Source of the DNA: an uncultured Flavobacteriales bacterium
Lineage (GTDB): Bacteria > Bacteroidota > Bacteroidia > Flavobacteriales_D > Sanyastnellaceae
Assembly (NCBI GenBank): GCA_937897625.1
Contig: CALCNZ010000301.1
Span: 1 to 6,064 of the forward strand
Direction: 5' to 3'
DNA: 6,064 nucleotides
Part shown: positions 5,173 to 6,064 of the stretch, piece after piece
Numbering within the stretch: the stretch's first letter is position 1
Layout: the number at the start of each line of letters is the position of its first letter
The notes under the pieces: model-generated
Databases searched by the model: none
What the model saw: the letters and a program-made list of their open reading frames with translations, nothing else
What the model was told of the DNA's origin: nothing
Made by a program: the position numbers and the translations under genes

Positions 5173-6064
5173 TTATTCTGCGGTATCGAGCATTAAACTG
5201 TTGTAATAATTGCCAAGATCTAAGCGAAGTTTTCGAATGTATTCTTCTTTCAGCCAATCCAAATAACTTTCGGTGCTTTTTGAAATGCAATAGCTGTATT
5301 GCTTCATGCGGCTCTTGATGTCTTGATCGAGAATTTTCAAAAGTTCGAAGGCGCGGTCTAATGTTGGTGCGTTTTCCTGAATTATAGTTGCGTGTTGAAG
5401 CATGCTTTTATCGAGTACACTTTTCCCTTTTCCACCCAAACGTGTAATTCGCAAATACTCTTCTTTAATATCGAAATCAATAACCGGAGATAGCGCGAAC
5501 ATATCTCGAATTTCGGGAGACATTTCATATTTCATTTCACGCGACATTTGCTCGTCGCTCACAATACTTTCAAGGTAATTGTGCGGATGGGCGAAGATGT
5601 CGAACCAATCGATGTGCTGCTCCCACAAACCAAAACGCTTGGCGTTGTTTCCTAAATCAATGACCGTGAATTCTTTTTTCTCTCCGAAAATGCGAGAGCC
5701 GCGCCCAATCATTTGGTGATAAAGCGTAAGTGATTTTGTAGCGCGATTGATAATTATCGTTTCAACGGAAGGTTCATCGAAACCAGTGGTTAAAATAGAA
5801 ACAGATGTCAACACGGCATCGGGTTTCGTTTTAAACCATTCTAAAATTTCGCGGCGTTCTTGCTCGTTGTGGGTATTGTCTAAATGACGAATTTCATAGC
5901 CCTGTTCACGAAACAAGTGAAACACTTGTTTCGAAGTATTAATACCGTTGTTGAAGATAAGCGTCTTGGTTCCTTTGGCTTTTTGCTCATAGGCATACAA
6001 CAGTTTTTCCTGCATATACATGTTGCCATAAAGCTTTTCAGAACTACTTACGGTATAATCTCCA
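5173..6064 (-). CDS. Superfamily 2 DEAD/DEAH-box helicase, C-terminal part (5' end cut by window)
   Basis: The frame is open to the window edge, so the 296 visible residues are the C-terminal part of a longer protein; the ATG at 6021 is internal. It holds the second RecA domain of an SF2 helicase: motif IV KTLIFNNGI (about visible residues 33-41), motif V LTSVSILTTGFDEP (85-98) and motif VI QMIGRGSR (117-124) with its arginine fingers. The Walker A and DEAD/DEAH boxes lie outside the window. After the helicase core comes WEQHIDWFDIF and a long, charged, mostly helical tail of about 140 residues that I do not recognise as a named domain. It resembles the COG1061-type helicases often annotated simply as DEAD/DEAH box helicase in Bacteroidota. 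The 3' end faces tsaD across six bases with no terminator. Nucleic-acid unwinding is inferred from the family; the pathway is unknown. Confidence 0.9.
   Translation of the reverse strand, partial: GDYTVSSSEKLYGNMYMQEKLLYAYEQKAKGTKTLIFNNGINTSKQVFHLFREQGYEIRHLDNTHNEQERREILEWFKTKPDAVLTSVSILTTGFDEPSVETIIINRATKSLTLYHQMIGRGSRIFGEKKEFTVIDLGNNAKRFGLWEQHIDWFDIFAHPHNYLESIVSDEQMSREMKYEMSPEIRDMFALSPVIDFDIKEEYLRITRLGGKGKSVLDKSMLQHATIIQENAPTLDRAFELLKILDQDIKSRMKQYSYCISKSTESYLDWLKEEYIRKLRLDLGNYYNSLMLDTAE

Noticed and set aside
5166..5213. Possible terminator between tsaD and the helicase gene
   Set aside because: Only short AT-only complementarity (ATTATT near 5172 with AATAAT near 5204) across a loop of about 30 bases is present, with no GC stem or U tract.
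6019..6021. ATG at 6021 as the helicase gene start
   Set aside because: The frame stays open upstream to the window edge, and helicase motifs I-III must lie further upstream, so this methionine is internal.

Overview
The window looks like ordinary chromosome from a member of the Bacteroidota, most likely one of the lineages with a type IX secretion system (Flavobacteriales, Chitinophagales or similar; the genus cannot be told from here). Three things point there: a protein of the T9SS plug family, promoters of the TAnnTTTG type with no Shine-Dalgarno sequences before the start codons, and a high share of exported proteins and lipoproteins. Six protein genes cover nearly all of the sequence. 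I see no RNA genes, mobile elements, CRISPR arrays or long repeats, and no gene-free stretch over 60 bases.

Layout. An M28-family zinc aminopeptidase lipoprotein gene (1-990, minus, 3' end outside the window) is divergent from a secreted protein with a carboxypeptidase-regulatory-like domain (1047-1778, plus). That gene runs tail to tail into the T9SS plug-family gene (1775-3064, minus); the stop codons overlap and a small tetraloop hairpin sits on the junction. The plug gene is divergent from an ApbE-family lipoprotein (3096-4145, plus) across only 31 bp. ApbE is followed after one base by tsaD (4147-5166, plus), the universal t6A tRNA modification enzyme. Six bases further lies the 3' end of a convergent superfamily 2 helicase gene (5173-6064, minus, 5' end outside the window).

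How the genes relate. Four products carry signal peptides or lipoboxes and should act in the periplasm or outer membrane. TsaD and the helicase are cytoplasmic and probably share only the neighbourhood. There is no dedicated new system visible. The two most interesting signals are (1) the ApbE-like protein, which keeps the fold's landmarks but has lost nearly every expected catalytic position and so looks like a pseudoenzyme, and (2) the fact that all four genes with a visible promoter have a TAnnTT -7 box ending exactly four bases before the ATG, which predicts leaderless mRNAs from two pairs of overlapping back-to-back promoters.
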